Shown: positions 17,366 to 27,104, counted from the stretch's first letter. The stretch is 64,000 nucleotides of DNA from Variovorax paradoxus (GCF_018614915.1 NZ_JAGGNU010000034.1:124001-188000); one strand, 5' to 3'. Program-made: numbers and translations. The notes: generated by a model not told the origin, from the letters alone.

Positions 17366-18381
17366 GCACCACGGCGCTGTCACCCTGGCTGCAGCGGCCC
17401 CTGGCCGAGTTGCTGCGCCAGCGCGGCCACGCCTGGCTGCTGCAGGGGCCCTCGGGCCTGGGCCAGTACGAGCTCGGCCTGGCGCTGGCTGCAGCCTGGC
17501 TCTGCGAGCAGCGTGACGAGTCGAAGGGGGAGGGTGCCTGCGGCCATTGCCCGAGCTGCCATGCGATCTCCGTGCGCACCCATGCCGACCTCTGCGTGCT
17601 GATGCCCGAGGTCGCGATGCAGGAGCTCGGATGGCCGCTCGACGAGAAGAGCCAGGCCGACATCGACGACAAGAAGCGCAAGCCCAGCCGCGAGATCCGC
17701 GTCGAGGCGATGCGCGATGCGGTCGGCTTCGCCCAGCGCACCAGCGCGCGCGGGCGCGGCAAGGCGGTGCTGGTCTATCCGGCCGAGCGCATGAACACGA
17801 TCACGGCCAATGCCTTGCTGAAGACGCTGGAGGAGCCGGTTGGCGACCTGCGCTTCGTGCTGGCCAGCGAGGCCGCCTGGCAACTGCTGCCCACCATCCG
17901 CAGCCGCTGCCTCGGCTTCACCTTGCCCTGGCCGGCAGACGAGGAGGCGCGCAACTGGCTGGTGGCGCAGGGCGTGCCTGCCAACGATGCGCCCGCCCTG
18001 CTGCGTGCCGCCGGCGGCCGGCCGAGCGATGCATTGCGGCTTGCCGCCTCGGGCCAGTCGCCCAAGGCCTGGGGGCTGCTGCCCAAGGCGGTGCTGCGCG
18101 GCGATGTCGCTGCGCTGGCCGACCATGCGCCGGCCCAGGCCATCAGCGCGCTGCAGAAGCTGTGCCACGACCTCATGGCCCTGGACAGCGGCGCCACGCC
18201 GCGCTTCTTCGAAGCCGCCGACCTGCCGGCGGTGCCGTCGAAGGTGGCGCTGGCGCGGTGGTCGAAATCGCTCGCGAATGCCGCAAAGACCGCAGAACAT
18301 CCGTTCAATGCCGGCCTGATGCTCGAGGCGCTTGTGAGCGAAGCGCGAAGCACCCTAAACTCGGCAGCTCGCCGCCCATGA
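17362..18381 (+). CDS. holB: DNA polymerase III subunit delta prime
   Basis: A 339-residue clamp-loader subunit. It starts with GTG at 17362, overlapping the tmk stop. The AAA-type fold is present but the P-loop is degenerate ([13 protein letters not shown]), as expected for delta prime. A zinc module (CGHCPSCHA, with an upstream Cys) lies near residues 49-63, and [12 protein letters not shown] is the usual motif before the SRC sensor ([12 protein letters not shown]). It works with the gamma/tau and delta subunits in loading the beta clamp. Confidence 0.92.
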   Translation: MSTTALSPWLQRPLAELLRQRGHAWLLQGPSGLGQYELGLALAAAWLCEQRDESKGEGACGHCPSCHAISVRTHADLCVLMPEVAMQELGWPLDEKSQADIDDKKRKPSREIRVEAMRDAVGFAQRTSARGRGKAVLVYPAERMNTITANALLKTLEEPVGDLRFVLASEAAWQLLPTIRSRCLGFTLPWPADEEARNWLVAQGVPANDAPALLRAAGGRPSDALRLAASGQSPKAWGLLPKAVLRGDVAALADHAPAQAISALQKLCHDLMALDSGATPRFFEAADLPAVPSKVALARWSKSLANAAKTAEHPFNAGLMLEALVSEARSTLNSAARRP

Positions 18382-18752
18382 ACACACCCGCAGCCCCCAC
18401 CCCCTCCGCACCCGCCCGGCCCAGCGTCATCCAGCTGGCCATCAAGGAAAAAGGCGCGCTCTACGCGGCGTACATCCCCTTGTTCGCCGAAGGCGGGATC
18501 TTCATTCCGACCTCGCGCGAGTACCGCCTCGGCGACGACGTCTACGTGCTGCTCACGCTGCCCGAAGATCCGCAGCGCTACCCGGTGGCCGGCAAGGTCG
18601 CCTGGATCACCCCGGCGCGCGCCGCCGGCAACCGGGCGCCGGGTGTCGGCATCCGCTTTCCGTCCGACGACAAGTCGCGCCAGCTCAAGGCGCGCATCGA
18701 AGAGGCGCTCGGCGGCACCATGGCCTCCGACCGGCCGACCCAGACCATTTGA
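18378..18752 (+). CDS. PilZ domain protein
   Basis: A 124-residue cytoplasmic protein with a single PilZ-type barrel (about residues 17-115): LFAEGGIFIPTSREYRLGDD, VLLTLPEDPQRYPVAGKVAW and PGVGIRFP. It lacks the canonical RxxxR c-di-GMP motif before the barrel, like the PilZ proteins required for type IV pili, which act through protein contacts. The start overlaps the holB stop (ATGA). The holB-pilZ-tatD order is conserved in beta- and gamma-proteobacteria. Confidence 0.88.
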   Translation: MNTPAAPTPSAPARPSVIQLAIKEKGALYAAYIPLFAEGGIFIPTSREYRLGDDVYVLLTLPEDPQRYPVAGKVAWITPARAAGNRAPGVGIRFPSDDKSRQLKARIEEALGGTMASDRPTQTI

Positions 18753-18816
18753 GTCCCGTCCTCGCGACGCGGACCGCAGGCGCTGCGGTTGCACCGCCGT
18801 TTCTTGAAGTTCCGCG

Positions 18817-19623
18817 ATGTTCACAGATTCCCACTGCCACCTGACTTTCCCCGAGTTCGCAGGCCGGATGCCGCAGATCCGCGAGGCCATGGCCGCCGCG
18901 GGCGTGGATCGGGCGCTCTGCATCTGCACCACGCTGGAGGAATTCGCCGAAGTGCAGGCCCTGGCGGCGCGTTTTGACAACTTTTGGGCCTCCGTAGGCG
19001 TGCATCCGGACAACGAGGACATCGCCGAGCCTTCGGTGGAAGACCTGGTACAGCGCTCCGCGCTGCCCAAGGTGGTGGCCATCGGCGAGACTGGTCTCGA
19101 TTACTACCAAATGGAAGAGCGCAAGGGCGGGCGCAGCATCGCCGACATGGAATGGCAGCGCGAGCGCTTCCGCGTGCACATCCGCGCCGCCAGGCAGGTG
19201 AGGAAGCCGCTGGTGATCCATACGCGGGAGGCTTCGGCCGACACGCTGGCGATCCTGAAGGAGGAGGGCGAGGACGGCTCGGCCGCAGCGGCCGGCGGCG
19301 TGTTCCATTGCTTCACCGAGACGGCGGAGGTCGCGCGCGCCGCGCTCGACCTGGGCTTCTACATCTCCTTCTCGGGCATCCTGACTTTCAAGAAGGCGCA
19401 GGATCTGCGCGACGTGGCGGCTTTCGTGCCGCTCGACCGCATGCTGATCGAGACCGACAGCCCCTACCTCGCGCCGGTGCCTTACCGCGGCAAGACCAAC
19501 AATCCCTCGTACGTGCCCTTCGTGGCGCAGCAGATCGCCGAACTGCGCCAGCTGCCGGTCGAAACCATCGGCCAAGTTACCAGCCGCAATTTCGAGACGC
19601 TATTTACCAGCGTGAATACATGA
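18817..19623 (+). CDS. tatD: TatD family metal-dependent hydrolase
   Basis: A 268-residue TIM-barrel nuclease-type hydrolase. Metal-binding residues appear as DSHCHL at residues 3-8, the Glu in IGETGLDYY (about residue 92), the His in LVIHTREA, VFHCFTET and the Asp in LIETDSPYLAPVPYRGK. TatD proteins have 3'-5' exonuclease or DNase activity in DNA repair. It lies 64 bases after the PilZ gene and overlaps the next gene by 4 bases. Confidence 0.92.
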   Translation: MFTDSHCHLTFPEFAGRMPQIREAMAAAGVDRALCICTTLEEFAEVQALAARFDNFWASVGVHPDNEDIAEPSVEDLVQRSALPKVVAIGETGLDYYQMEERKGGRSIADMEWQRERFRVHIRAARQVRKPLVIHTREASADTLAILKEEGEDGSAAAAGGVFHCFTETAEVARAALDLGFYISFSGILTFKKAQDLRDVAAFVPLDRMLIETDSPYLAPVPYRGKTNNPSYVPFVAQQIAELRQLPVETIGQVTSRNFETLFTSVNT

Positions 19624-20282
19624 GAAACAACCTTAGGAAATTCGTTTATCTTGCTGTTCTGACAGCAAGTTTTTCAGTAAGCGCCGGCTCATTCGAAGAC
19701 TTCTTCCGGGCCGCCCGGAGCGACAACGCAGGCGTCGTCAAGGAGCTGCTGGGCCGCGGATTCGACCCCAACACACAGGACGAGCACGGCCAGACCGGCC
19801 TCCTGATCGCGATGCGCGAGCCGTCGCCCAAGGTGGTGGAGGTACTTCTGGATTCGCCCAAGACCAACGTCGAGCTGCGCAATGCCAAGGACGAAAGCCC
19901 ATTGATGATGGCGGCGCTGAAGGGCCAGCAGGACGTGGTGACCAAGCTGATCGCGCGCGACGCCGACATCAACAAGCCCGGCTGGACGCCACTGCATTAC
20001 GCGTCCACCAACGGCCACGTTGCCGTCATGAAGCAGCTGCTCGACAACCATGCCTTCATCGACGCGCAGTCGCCCAACGGCACCACGCCGCTGATGATGG
20101 CCGCGATGTACGGCTCGACCGCCGCGGTGCAGTTGCTGCTCGACGAAGGCGCCGACACGCAGATGAAGAACGAGAAAGGCATGACGGCGATCGACTTCGC
20201 CCAGCGCGCCGGCCGGTCGGATGCCGTTCGGCTGCTGGGCGCGGCGGTCCGGGCCAAGAAGCCGAGCGACGGCAAATGGTGA
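19620..20282 (+). CDS. Exported ankyrin-repeat protein
   Basis: A 220-residue protein with a signal peptide (KFVYLAVLTASFSVSAGS, cleavage expected near residue 23). The rest is made of about five ankyrin repeats (DEHGQTGLLIAMREP, KDESPLMMAALKGQQDVVTK, GWTPLHYASTNGHVAVMKQL, NGTTPLMMAAMYGSTAAVQL, KGMTAIDFAQRAGRSDAVRL). Such periplasmic ankyrin proteins probably bind protein partners; no partner is known. It is coupled to tatD by an ATGA overlap. Confidence 0.88.
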   Translation: MRNNLRKFVYLAVLTASFSVSAGSFEDFFRAARSDNAGVVKELLGRGFDPNTQDEHGQTGLLIAMREPSPKVVEVLLDSPKTNVELRNAKDESPLMMAALKGQQDVVTKLIARDADINKPGWTPLHYASTNGHVAVMKQLLDNHAFIDAQSPNGTTPLMMAAMYGSTAAVQLLLDEGADTQMKNEKGMTAIDFAQRAGRSDAVRLLGAAVRAKKPSDGKW

Positions 20283-20502
20283 CGGACTTGGCCTGACTGC
20301 CTGAATCGGATCGGAACATACAATGTATATTATGTTAAATAAGCAATGCAGCTGGATCCGCCCAGCTTCTTTCTCCATGCGGTTCTAGTAATTCTTCTGC
20401 CAAGCTGCAAGCAATCCTTGTGCGCTTCTCCGCGCCCCCTCTCCTTCGGGCACTGCTTGAATCGTGTTGATCTCCGATCAAAGATCGGGGCGCGCACATT
20501 GA

Positions 20503-20670
20503 GGTGAAACACCTGAGCGATGGCGACAGCTCGCCCTTGAGGCTGAGCACTGGATGTCAATGAAAGTCGCCTGCCTCGATGGCGCCCGGCCCATCGAGCT
20601 CCTTCGGACGCCACAAGGCGCCGCACTTGTGAACGACTTCCTGGGGCGTCTCGAGTTCGGGGTCTACAGC
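20503..20670 (+). pseudogene. Relic of a Xre/MbcA/ParS-type antitoxin (DUF2384 C-terminal part)
   Basis: Translation in this frame gives AEHWMSMKVACLDGARPIEL and then LRTPQGAALVNDFLGRLEFG-VYS. This matches the C-terminal toxin-binding domain of ParS-type antitoxins, which read roughly W-L-x-x-P-x-x-x-L-x-G-x-x-P-x-x-L-L-x-T-x-x-G and end in G-R-I-E-x-G-V-Y-S. A TGA at 20500 cuts the N-terminal half, the usual stop after VYS is missing, and no RES-domain toxin follows. It therefore looks like a decayed toxin-antitoxin module. The assignment rests on motif memory only. Confidence 0.45.
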
Positions 20671-20962
20671 GCAAATGCCGCTGATCACGATCAACGCAGC
20701 GCGTCCATCAGTTCTCTATGCCGGCAGTGCGGCGCCGGGCGCATGCCCGGTGCACCGTCACGCGATCGGTGCATTCCGCCCAGCCATGAAACAGCGCCGC
20801 CAGCGGCCTCCGGGCCAGTGGCGGCGTGCGCGCCAAAAATTTTTGGCGTCACCGAACCCAGTATCCATGCGGCTTTCGCCGCGATCGGCCCGCGAAAACC
20901 AGGTCAGTACGGGCTTACCCCATCGACCGGGCCCGCATGTTGCTTAAGACTGTCGCAGGTTG

Positions 20963-20974
20963 ACTGTCGACAGT
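20963..20974. promoter_or_regulatory. Candidate GntR operator upstream of the catabolic cluster
   Basis: A perfect 12-bp palindrome, ACTGTCGACAGT, 74 bases before the aldolase start. Its centre, TGTCGACA, fits the T-x-GT-N2-AC-x-A pattern of FadR-type GntR sites. GACTGTCG also occurs just upstream (20949-20956). The GntR gene at 31482 is the obvious candidate binder; this is inferred. Confidence 0.45.
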
Positions 20975-21047
20975 TTGCAGACAATCAACGCCTCTATCCA
21001 GACAGTGGCGGCAGGGCTTGGGCCCGCCGCCTACAAAGGAATACGAC

Positions 21048-21839
21048 ATGCAATTGCACGCCGTGGGCAGCAAGGCCCAGACCCCGTCCGACGCCGAGCG
21101 CCAGGTGCGGGCAGACCTCGCCGCCGCCTACCGCCTGGTCGCGTACTACGGCATGGACGACAGCATCTACACCCACATCTCGGCGCGGGTGCCGGGCACC
21201 GAGGGGCAGTTCTTGATCAATCCCTTCGGAATGCTGTTCAAGGACATCACGGCCTCGTCGCTGGTCAAGATCGACATCGACGGCCGCATCCTCGACGACT
21301 CGCCCTGGGACGTGAATCCGGCCGGCTTCACGATCCACAGCGCGGTGCACGCGGCGCGCCACGACGCGGCCTGCGTGCTGCACACGCACACGGTGGCGGG
21401 CGTCGCGGTGTCGTCGCTGGCCGGCGGGCTGCAGCCGTGCAACCAGTGGGCGCTGCAGTTCTACAACCGCGTCGTCTATCACGACTTCGAAGGCATCGCG
21501 CTCGACGCCGACGAGCGCGAGCGCCTGGTGGCCGACCTCGGCCCGACGGCGCGCGCGCTGATCCTGCGCAACCACGGCCTGGTCACGCTGGGGCGCACGG
21601 TGTCGGAGGCCTTCATCCTGATGCTGAACCTCGAGCGCGCCTGCCGCGTGCAGGTGGCCATCGCCTCGAGCGGGCAGCCGGTCTACCCCGTGCCGCCCGA
21701 GGTCTGCGAGAAGACCGCGCGCCAGTACGAAAGCGGCGACAGCGTGCGCCAGCCGGGCCAGCCCGACCCGAATGCGCGCGAATGGCGCGCGCTGCTGCAG
21801 CGCATCGACCCTCTTCCCGCCACGTCGTTTCGCGACTGA
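21048..21839 (+). CDS. Class II aldolase/adducin family protein
   Basis: A 263-residue cytoplasmic protein. The class II aldolase zinc ligands are visible as the two His of VLHTHTVAG (about residue 109) and the His of ILRNHGLVTLG (about residue 172), with THISARVPG near the N-terminus. The family covers aldolases, epimerases and decarboxylases, so the substrate is open. AAAGGA at 21035-21040 supports the start. It is the first gene of a codirectional cluster with a peptide-type ABC importer. Confidence 0.88.
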   Translation: MQLHAVGSKAQTPSDAERQVRADLAAAYRLVAYYGMDDSIYTHISARVPGTEGQFLINPFGMLFKDITASSLVKIDIDGRILDDSPWDVNPAGFTIHSAVHAARHDAACVLHTHTVAGVAVSSLAGGLQPCNQWALQFYNRVVYHDFEGIALDADERERLVADLGPTARALILRNHGLVTLGRTVSEAFILMLNLERACRVQVAIASSGQPVYPVPPEVCEKTARQYESGDSVRQPGQPDPNAREWRALLQRIDPLPATSFRD

Positions 21840-21926
21840 GCGACGCCGCCGCGGCGCGCCGTTGCGCTTCTTCCGTTCCTGTTCCCTTCCCTACCCGCTC
21901 GACAGAGCCACAAGGAGTTCCCGCAC

Positions 21927-23495
21927 ATGAAACGTCGCAATCTCATCCAGATGGGCGCCGCCTCGGCCGCCGGCTTGACGCTGGCGGGTGTCCCGCTGCA
22001 CCTGCTGGCGCAGGGCAAGAAGGGTGGCGTGATCAACGCCGTGGTGCAGCCGGAGCCGCCGGGGCTCATGATGGGCATCACGCAGAACGGCCCCACGCAG
22101 ATGATCGCGGGCAACATCTACGAGGGCCTGCTGCGCTACGACGAGAAGATCAACCCGCTGCCCGGCCTTGCCACCTCGTGGACGTCGAACAAGGAAGGCA
22201 CGCTGTTCACCTTCAAGCTCAAGCCGGGCGTGCTGTGGCACGACGGCAAGCCCTTCACCTCGGCCGACGTGGTGTTCTCGGCCGATGTGTTCCTGCGCAA
22301 GACGCATGCGCGCCTGCGGGCCAACCTGGCGTCGGTAGAAAGCATCAAGGCCATCGATCCGCTCACGGTGGAGTTCAAGCTCAAGTACCCGTTCGGCCCC
22401 TTCCTCGGCATCTTCGAGGTCGGCAGCATGCCGATGGTGCCCAAGCACGTGTACGAAGGCACCGACTTCGCCACCAACCCGGCCAACGCCACACCCATCG
22501 GCACGGGCCCGTTCAAGTTCAAGGAATGGGTCAAGGGCTCGTACATCCAGCTCGTCGCCAACGACAAGTACCACGTCAAGGACGTGCCGATGGTCGAGAG
22601 CGTCTACTTCCACGTGATTCCCGATGCGGCCTCGCGCGCGGCGGCCTTCGAATCGGGCAAGGTCGACGTGGTGCCGGGCGGCGCGGTCGAGTACTTCGAC
22701 GTGCTGCGGCTGTCCAAGCTGCCGGGCGCGGCCGTCACGACCAAGGGCTGGGAGTTCTTCGCGCCGCAGTCGTGGCTGTGGATCAACAACCGCAAGGCGC
22801 CGATGGACAACGTCAAGTTCCGCCAGGCGCTGATGTACGCCATCGACCGCGAGGCCATGGCCAAGATCGCATGGCAGGGCTTCGCCAAGCCCGCGACCGG
22901 CCCGTTCAACAGCAACATCAAGTTCCACAGCACCGACGTCGCCAAGTACCCGCGCAACGTGGCCACCGCCAAGAAGCTGCTGGAAGAAGCCGGCTACAAG
23001 GGCGAGACGCTGCGCCTGCTGCCGCTGCCCTATGGCGAGACATGGACGCGCAGCGCCGAGATCCTGCGCCAGAACCTCGCGCAGGCCGGCATCAAGGTCG
23101 AGCTGGTGGCCACCGACGTGGCCGGCTGGAACCAGAAGCTCAACGAGTGGGACTACGACCTCGCCTTCACCTACCTCTACCAGTACGGGGACCCGGCACT
23201 GGGGGTGGCGCGCAACTACACGACCGCCAACATCGCCAAGGGCTCGCCGTTCAACAACGTCGAGGGCTATTCGAACCCGAAGGTGGACGCGCTGTTCGAG
23301 GCCGGCGCGAAAGAGGCCGATCCCGAGAAGCGCAAGGCCATCTACGTGCAGGTGCAGAAGATCCTGCTCGACGAGGTGCCGGTGGCCTGGCTGCACGAGC
23401 TCAACTTCCCGACGCTCTACCGCACCAAGATCAGCAATCTCGTCAGCTCCGGCATCGGCCTCAACGACAGCCTGGGCACCGCGAGCATTGCCTGA
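21927..23495 (+). CDS. ABC transporter substrate-binding protein, family 5 (peptide type)
   Basis: A 522-residue exported binding protein. KRRNLIQMGAASAAGLTLAG at the N-terminus resembles a Tat signal. Family 5 features include GNIYEGLLRYDEKINPLPGL, GVLWHDGKPFTSADVVFS, and late in the protein VQKILLDEVPVAWLHE. These proteins deliver peptides, opines, amides or sugars to Dpp/Opp-type permeases. AAGGAG at 21912-21917 supports the ATG. The 137-base gap to the permease holds a 37-bp hairpin repeat. Confidence 0.9.
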   Translation: MKRRNLIQMGAASAAGLTLAGVPLHLLAQGKKGGVINAVVQPEPPGLMMGITQNGPTQMIAGNIYEGLLRYDEKINPLPGLATSWTSNKEGTLFTFKLKPGVLWHDGKPFTSADVVFSADVFLRKTHARLRANLASVESIKAIDPLTVEFKLKYPFGPFLGIFEVGSMPMVPKHVYEGTDFATNPANATPIGTGPFKFKEWVKGSYIQLVANDKYHVKDVPMVESVYFHVIPDAASRAAAFESGKVDVVPGGAVEYFDVLRLSKLPGAAVTTKGWEFFAPQSWLWINNRKAPMDNVKFRQALMYAIDREAMAKIAWQGFAKPATGPFNSNIKFHSTDVAKYPRNVATAKKLLEEAGYKGETLRLLPLPYGETWTRSAEILRQNLAQAGIKVELVATDVAGWNQKLNEWDYDLAFTYLYQYGDPALGVARNYTTANIAKGSPFNNVEGYSNPKVDALFEAGAKEADPEKRKAIYVQVQKILLDEVPVAWLHELNFPTLYRTKISNLVSSGIGLNDSLGTASIA

Positions 23496-23545
23496 CCCCC
23501 AGGCTTGCCCACCCGTATGGCAGCCCCTGCCCCCTTGCAGGAGGC

Positions 23546-23582
23546 AACACCTGCTGCCCGGCCAAGCCGGTTCCGCGGTGTT
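23546..23582. repeat. 37-bp hairpin repeat, copy C
   Basis: Begins AACACC and ends GGTGTT, with an inner CCGGC / GCCGG stem around CAA. It matches copies at 40588-40624 and 61277-61313 in length and core (AAGCCGGTTCCGCGGT), while the outer base pairs differ in a compensating way. It lies between the binding-protein gene and its permease. Confidence 0.65.
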
Positions 23583-23632
23583 TCTGGAACGAGGCAGCCT
23601 CGCGCGGGAGTTTCGAAGATGTGGAGTACTGA

Positions 23633-24604
23633 ATGAAACGTACGCAGTTCATGCTGGGCCGCGTGATGCAGGGGCTGCTGGCGATCCTGCTGATCGCCAC
23701 GGTCAACTTCATGCTGGTGCGCGCGGCGCCGGGCGATCCGGTGTCGGTGCTGGCCGGCGAGGCGGGCGCGTCCGATCCGCAGTTCGTAGCGCAGCTGCGC
23801 GCGCAGTTCGGGCTCGACCAGCCGATCACGACGCAGCTCGCCACCTACGTCGGCAAGGTGGTGCAGCTCGACCTCGGCTTCTCGTACCGCCAGCAGCAGC
23901 CGGTGCTGAAGCTCATCATGGACCGGCTGCCGGCCACCCTGCTGCTCACCGGCACGGCGTTCGCGCTGTCGCTGCTGTTCGGCATCACGCTCGGGGCGCT
24001 GGCCGCGCGGCGCGCCGGCACCTGGGTCGACAGCTCGATCACCGTGGTGGCGCTCATCTTCTATGCCACGCCGCTCTACTGGCTCGCGCTGATGGCGGTG
24101 CTGGTGTTCACGGTGCAGCTCGATTGGCTGCCGGGCTTCGGCTTCAGCACCGTGGGCTCCGGCGCCACCGGCCTCGCGCTGGCCTGGGACATCGCCGGGC
24201 ACCTGGTGCTGCCGGCGCTGACGCTTGCGCTCTTCTACATGGCGGTGTATGCGCGCATGACGCGCGCCGCCATGCTCGAGGTGGCGCAGATGGACTTCGT
24301 GAAGACCGCGCGCGCCAAGGGCGTCAAGCCCGGCCGCATCCTGCGCGCGCACGTGCTGCGCAACGCGCTGCTGCCGGTGGTCACGCTCGCGGGCATCCAG
24401 GCCGGCGGAATGATCGGCGGCGCGGTGCTGACCGAGACCGTCTTCGCCTGGCCCGGCATCGGCCGCCTGATGTTCGACGCGCTGCTGCAGCGCGACTACA
24501 ACCTACTGCTCGGCGCCTTCCTCGTGACCGCGGCCATGGCCGTGCTGTTCAACCTCATCACCGACCTCGTCTACACGCTGGTCGATCCCCGGATAGAGCT
24601 ATGA
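23633..24604 (+). CDS. ABC transporter permease, DppB type
   Basis: A 323-residue inner-membrane permease with about six helices. The N-terminus (RTQFMLGRVMQGLLAILLIA) and the loop APGDPVSVLAGEAG are characteristic of DppB/OppB. The EAA-type coupling loop appears near MDFVKTARAKGVKPGRILRA, and ETVFAWPGIGRL follows. It works with the DppC-like protein, the binding protein and the fused ATPase encoded next to it. The stop overlaps the next start (ATGA). Confidence 0.92.
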   Translation: MKRTQFMLGRVMQGLLAILLIATVNFMLVRAAPGDPVSVLAGEAGASDPQFVAQLRAQFGLDQPITTQLATYVGKVVQLDLGFSYRQQQPVLKLIMDRLPATLLLTGTAFALSLLFGITLGALAARRAGTWVDSSITVVALIFYATPLYWLALMAVLVFTVQLDWLPGFGFSTVGSGATGLALAWDIAGHLVLPALTLALFYMAVYARMTRAAMLEVAQMDFVKTARAKGVKPGRILRAHVLRNALLPVVTLAGIQAGGMIGGAVLTETVFAWPGIGRLMFDALLQRDYNLLLGAFLVTAAMAVLFNLITDLVYTLVDPRIEL

Positions 24605-25449
24605 CCCTGGAAAGTCCATTCTGGCGGCGCTTCTGCCGCAACAAGGGCGCCGTGCTCGGCATGGCCGTGCTGGTGCTGGTGGCCGTGGTAGCGATCATCG
24701 GGCCGTGGGTCGCAACCAACGATCCGTGGAACATGGTCGAGCAGCCGTTCCTGCGGCCGTGGACCGAGCCGGGCTTCGCGCTCGGCACCGATACGCTGGG
24801 CCGCGACATTCTCTCGGGCGTGATTTACGGCGCGCGCATCTCGCTCCTGATCGGGCTGGTGTCCACCGTGGTGGCGCTGCTCATCGGCGTGACGCTCGGC
24901 GCCATCGCCGGCTACTTCGGCGGCTGGATCGACGCGGCGCTGATGCGCTTCACCGAGCTGTTCCAGGCCGTGCCGAGCTTCGCGCTCGCCATCGTGCTGG
25001 TCGCGATCTTCCAGCCCTCGGTCAACTCGATCGTGGTGGCCATTGCCATCGTCTCGTGGCCGCCGGTGGCGCGGCTGGTGCGCAGCGAGTTCCTCACGCT
25101 GCGCCAGCGCGACTTCGTGCAAGCCGCGCTGCTCGCGGGCCAGTCGACGCCGCGCATCATCCTCACGCAGATCCTGCCCAACGCCATGTCGCCCATCATC
25201 GTGATGGCCTCGCTCATGACGGCCACGGCCATCCTGCTCGAGTCGAGCCTGAGCTTCCTCGGCCTGGGAGACCCGAACCAGATGAGCTGGGGCTATATGG
25301 TGGGCGCCGCGCGCACCGTGCTGCGCCAGGCCTGGTGGATGGCGCTGTTCCCCGGCCTGGCCATCGTGCTGACCGTGCTGGCGCTCAACCTCGTGGGCGA
25401 AGGCCTCAGCGACGGCCTCAACACGCGGCTCGACGGGAGGGGCAAATGA
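24601..25449 (+). CDS. ABC transporter permease, DppC type
   Basis: A 282-residue permease with an N-terminal extension plus helix (about residues 18-39) and a five-helix core. The LGTDTLGRDILSGVIYGARI block is the DppC/OppC hallmark. The coupling loop contains LRQRDFVQAALLAGQSTPRI and is followed by LPNAMSPIIVMAS. It pairs with the upstream DppB-like permease and overlaps both neighbours by 4 bases. Confidence 0.92.
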   Translation: MTLESPFWRRFCRNKGAVLGMAVLVLVAVVAIIGPWVATNDPWNMVEQPFLRPWTEPGFALGTDTLGRDILSGVIYGARISLLIGLVSTVVALLIGVTLGAIAGYFGGWIDAALMRFTELFQAVPSFALAIVLVAIFQPSVNSIVVAIAIVSWPPVARLVRSEFLTLRQRDFVQAALLAGQSTPRIILTQILPNAMSPIIVMASLMTATAILLESSLSFLGLGDPNQMSWGYMVGAARTVLRQAWWMALFPGLAIVLTVLALNLVGEGLSDGLNTRLDGRGK

Positions 25450-27104
25450 GCGCCACCGTCACGCCCATGAAGCCGGTGCAGCCGGTGCTCGACGTCGTCA
25501 ACCTCGGCATCAGCCTGCCCAAGGGAGCGGACCGCGCGCTGGCCGTCGACGGCGCCACGCTGTCGGTGCTGCCGGGCCAGACGCTGTGCGTGGTCGGAGA
25601 ATCGGGCTCGGGCAAGTCGATGATCGCCAACGCCGTGATGGGCCTGCTGCCGCGCCCGCACGTCGGGCCCGTGGCCGGGCAGATCTTGTTCGAGGGCCGC
25701 GACCTGCTGCAGCTCACCGAGCCGCAGATGCGCGAGCTGCGCGGCCGCCGCATCGGCATGGTGTTCCAGGAGCCGATGACAGCGCTGAACCCGGTGATGC
25801 GCATCGGCGAGCAGATCGGCGAAGTCTTCGACGCGCACGGCAGCGTGCCCGCGGCCGAGAAGCGGCGGCGCATTCTGGCCGCGTTGGCCGACGTCGGCCT
25901 GCCCGACCCGGAGCTGCTGATCGACGCCTATCCGTTCCGCCTCTCGGGCGGTCAGCGCCAGCGCGTAATGATCGCCTGCGCGCTGGTGCTCGAGCCCGTG
26001 CTGCTGATCGCCGACGAGCCGACCACCGCGCTCGACGTCACGACGCAGGCGCAGATCCTCGCGCTGATCCGCGAGCTGCAGCAGCGCCGCGGCACCGCGG
26101 TGCTGTTCATCACGCACGACTTCGGCGTGGTGTCGGAAATTGCCGACCACGTGGTGGTGATGCAGACCGGCCAGGTGGTCGAGGCCGGACCGGTGCGCCA
26201 GGTGCTCGATGCGCCGCAGCACCCCTACACGCGCAAGCTGATCGCCGCGATCCCGACCGGCAACGCGGAGCGCGCCACCCCCACCGGCGAGGTCGCGCGC
26301 GTGCTGCAGGTGCAGGACCTGTGCAAGACCTACACCTCGGGCAACGGCCTCTTCAAGCGCGGCCGCTCGGTGCAGGCCGCGAAGAACGTCCGCTTCGAAC
26401 TGCGCCGCGGCGAGACGCTGGGGCTGGTCGGCGAATCGGGCTCGGGCAAGTCGAGCGTGGGCCGCTGCCTGGTGGGGCTCTCGCCGTTCGACAGCGGCCG
26501 CATCCTCTTCAAGGGCCGAAGCCTCTCGCCGGGCCCGGCGTTTCGCCGCGAAGCCGCGGGCAGGATCCAGATGGTGTTCCAGGACCCGTACGCATCGCTG
26601 AACCCGCGCCACCGCGTGGGCGCGGCCATCGCGGGCGGGCCGATCGCGCAGGGCGTGGGCAAGGCCGAAGCCATGGCACGCGCCATGGAGCTGCTGAAGC
26701 TCGTGGGCCTGGGCGCCGACGCGGCCGAGCGCTATCCGCACGAGTTCTCGGGCGGGCAGCGCCAGCGCATCGGAATCGCGCGCGCGCTGGCCATGCAGCC
26801 CGAGCTGCTGGTGGCCGACGAGCCGGTGTCGGCCCTCGACGTGTCGGTGCAGGCGCAGGTGCTTGAACTCTTCGCGCAGGTGCGCGAGCAGTTCCAGCTC
26901 GCGATGGTCTTCATCACGCACGACCTGCGCGTGGCCGGCCAGATGTGCGACCACATCGCCGTGATGCAGCGCGGCGAAGTCGTCGAATACGGCGAGACGC
27001 ACAAGGTGCTCGGCGATCCGAAGCACCCCTACACGCGCAAGCTGATCGAGGCGGTGCCGCGGCTGGTGTCCTCCGCGTCGTCGGCCGAGGCGCTGGTCGC
27101 GTGA
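25446..27104 (+). CDS. Dipeptide-type ABC ATPase, DppD and DppF fused
   Basis: A 552-residue protein with two complete ABC cassettes. The first has Walker [10 protein letters not shown] (about residue 52), signature [12 protein letters not shown] and Walker [13 protein letters not shown]. The second has [11 protein letters not shown] (about residue 330), [15 protein letters not shown] and [12 protein letters not shown]. The HPYTRKLI sequence of the peptide-transporter ATPase tail occurs after each cassette. Usually DppD and DppF are separate; the fused form occurs in glutathione-type (GsiA) systems. It energises the permease pair and overlaps the next gene at TGATG. Confidence 0.92.
   Translation: MSATVTPMKPVQPVLDVVNLGISLPKGADRALAVDGATLSVLPGQTLCVVGESGSGKSMIANAVMGLLPRPHVGPVAGQILFEGRDLLQLTEPQMRELRGRRIGMVFQEPMTALNPVMRIGEQIGEVFDAHGSVPAAEKRRRILAALADVGLPDPELLIDAYPFRLSGGQRQRVMIACALVLEPVLLIADEPTTALDVTTQAQILALIRELQQRRGTAVLFITHDFGVVSEIADHVVVMQTGQVVEAGPVRQVLDAPQHPYTRKLIAAIPTGNAERATPTGEVARVLQVQDLCKTYTSGNGLFKRGRSVQAAKNVRFELRRGETLGLVGESGSGKSSVGRCLVGLSPFDSGRILFKGRSLSPGPAFRREAAGRIQMVFQDPYASLNPRHRVGAAIAGGPIAQGVGKAEAMARAMELLKLVGLGADAAERYPHEFSGGQRQRIGIARALAMQPELLVADEPVSALDVSVQAQVLELFAQVREQFQLAMVFITHDLRVAGQMCDHIAVMQRGEVVEYGETHKVLGDPKHPYTRKLIEAVPRLVSSASSAEALVA

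Larger units (their letters stand above)
20283..21047. other. Gene-poor stretch with degraded coding sequence and regulatory palindromes
   Basis: About 765 bases without an intact gene. It begins with an AT-rich patch (20312-20345) holding an AACATA / TATGTT inverted repeat (20315-20336). A CCGATC-AAA-GATCGG hairpin follows (20474-20488), then the apparent antitoxin relic at 20503-20670 and a 12-bp palindrome at 20963-20974. Open frames here do not look like known proteins. The last part must contain the promoter of the catabolic cluster. Confidence 0.6.

Noticed and set aside
20675..20947. A plus-strand ORF starting MPLITI, like a 4-oxalocrotonate tautomerase or a RES toxin
   Set aside because: The resemblance ends after six residues; the rest has no family pattern, so no gene is called.
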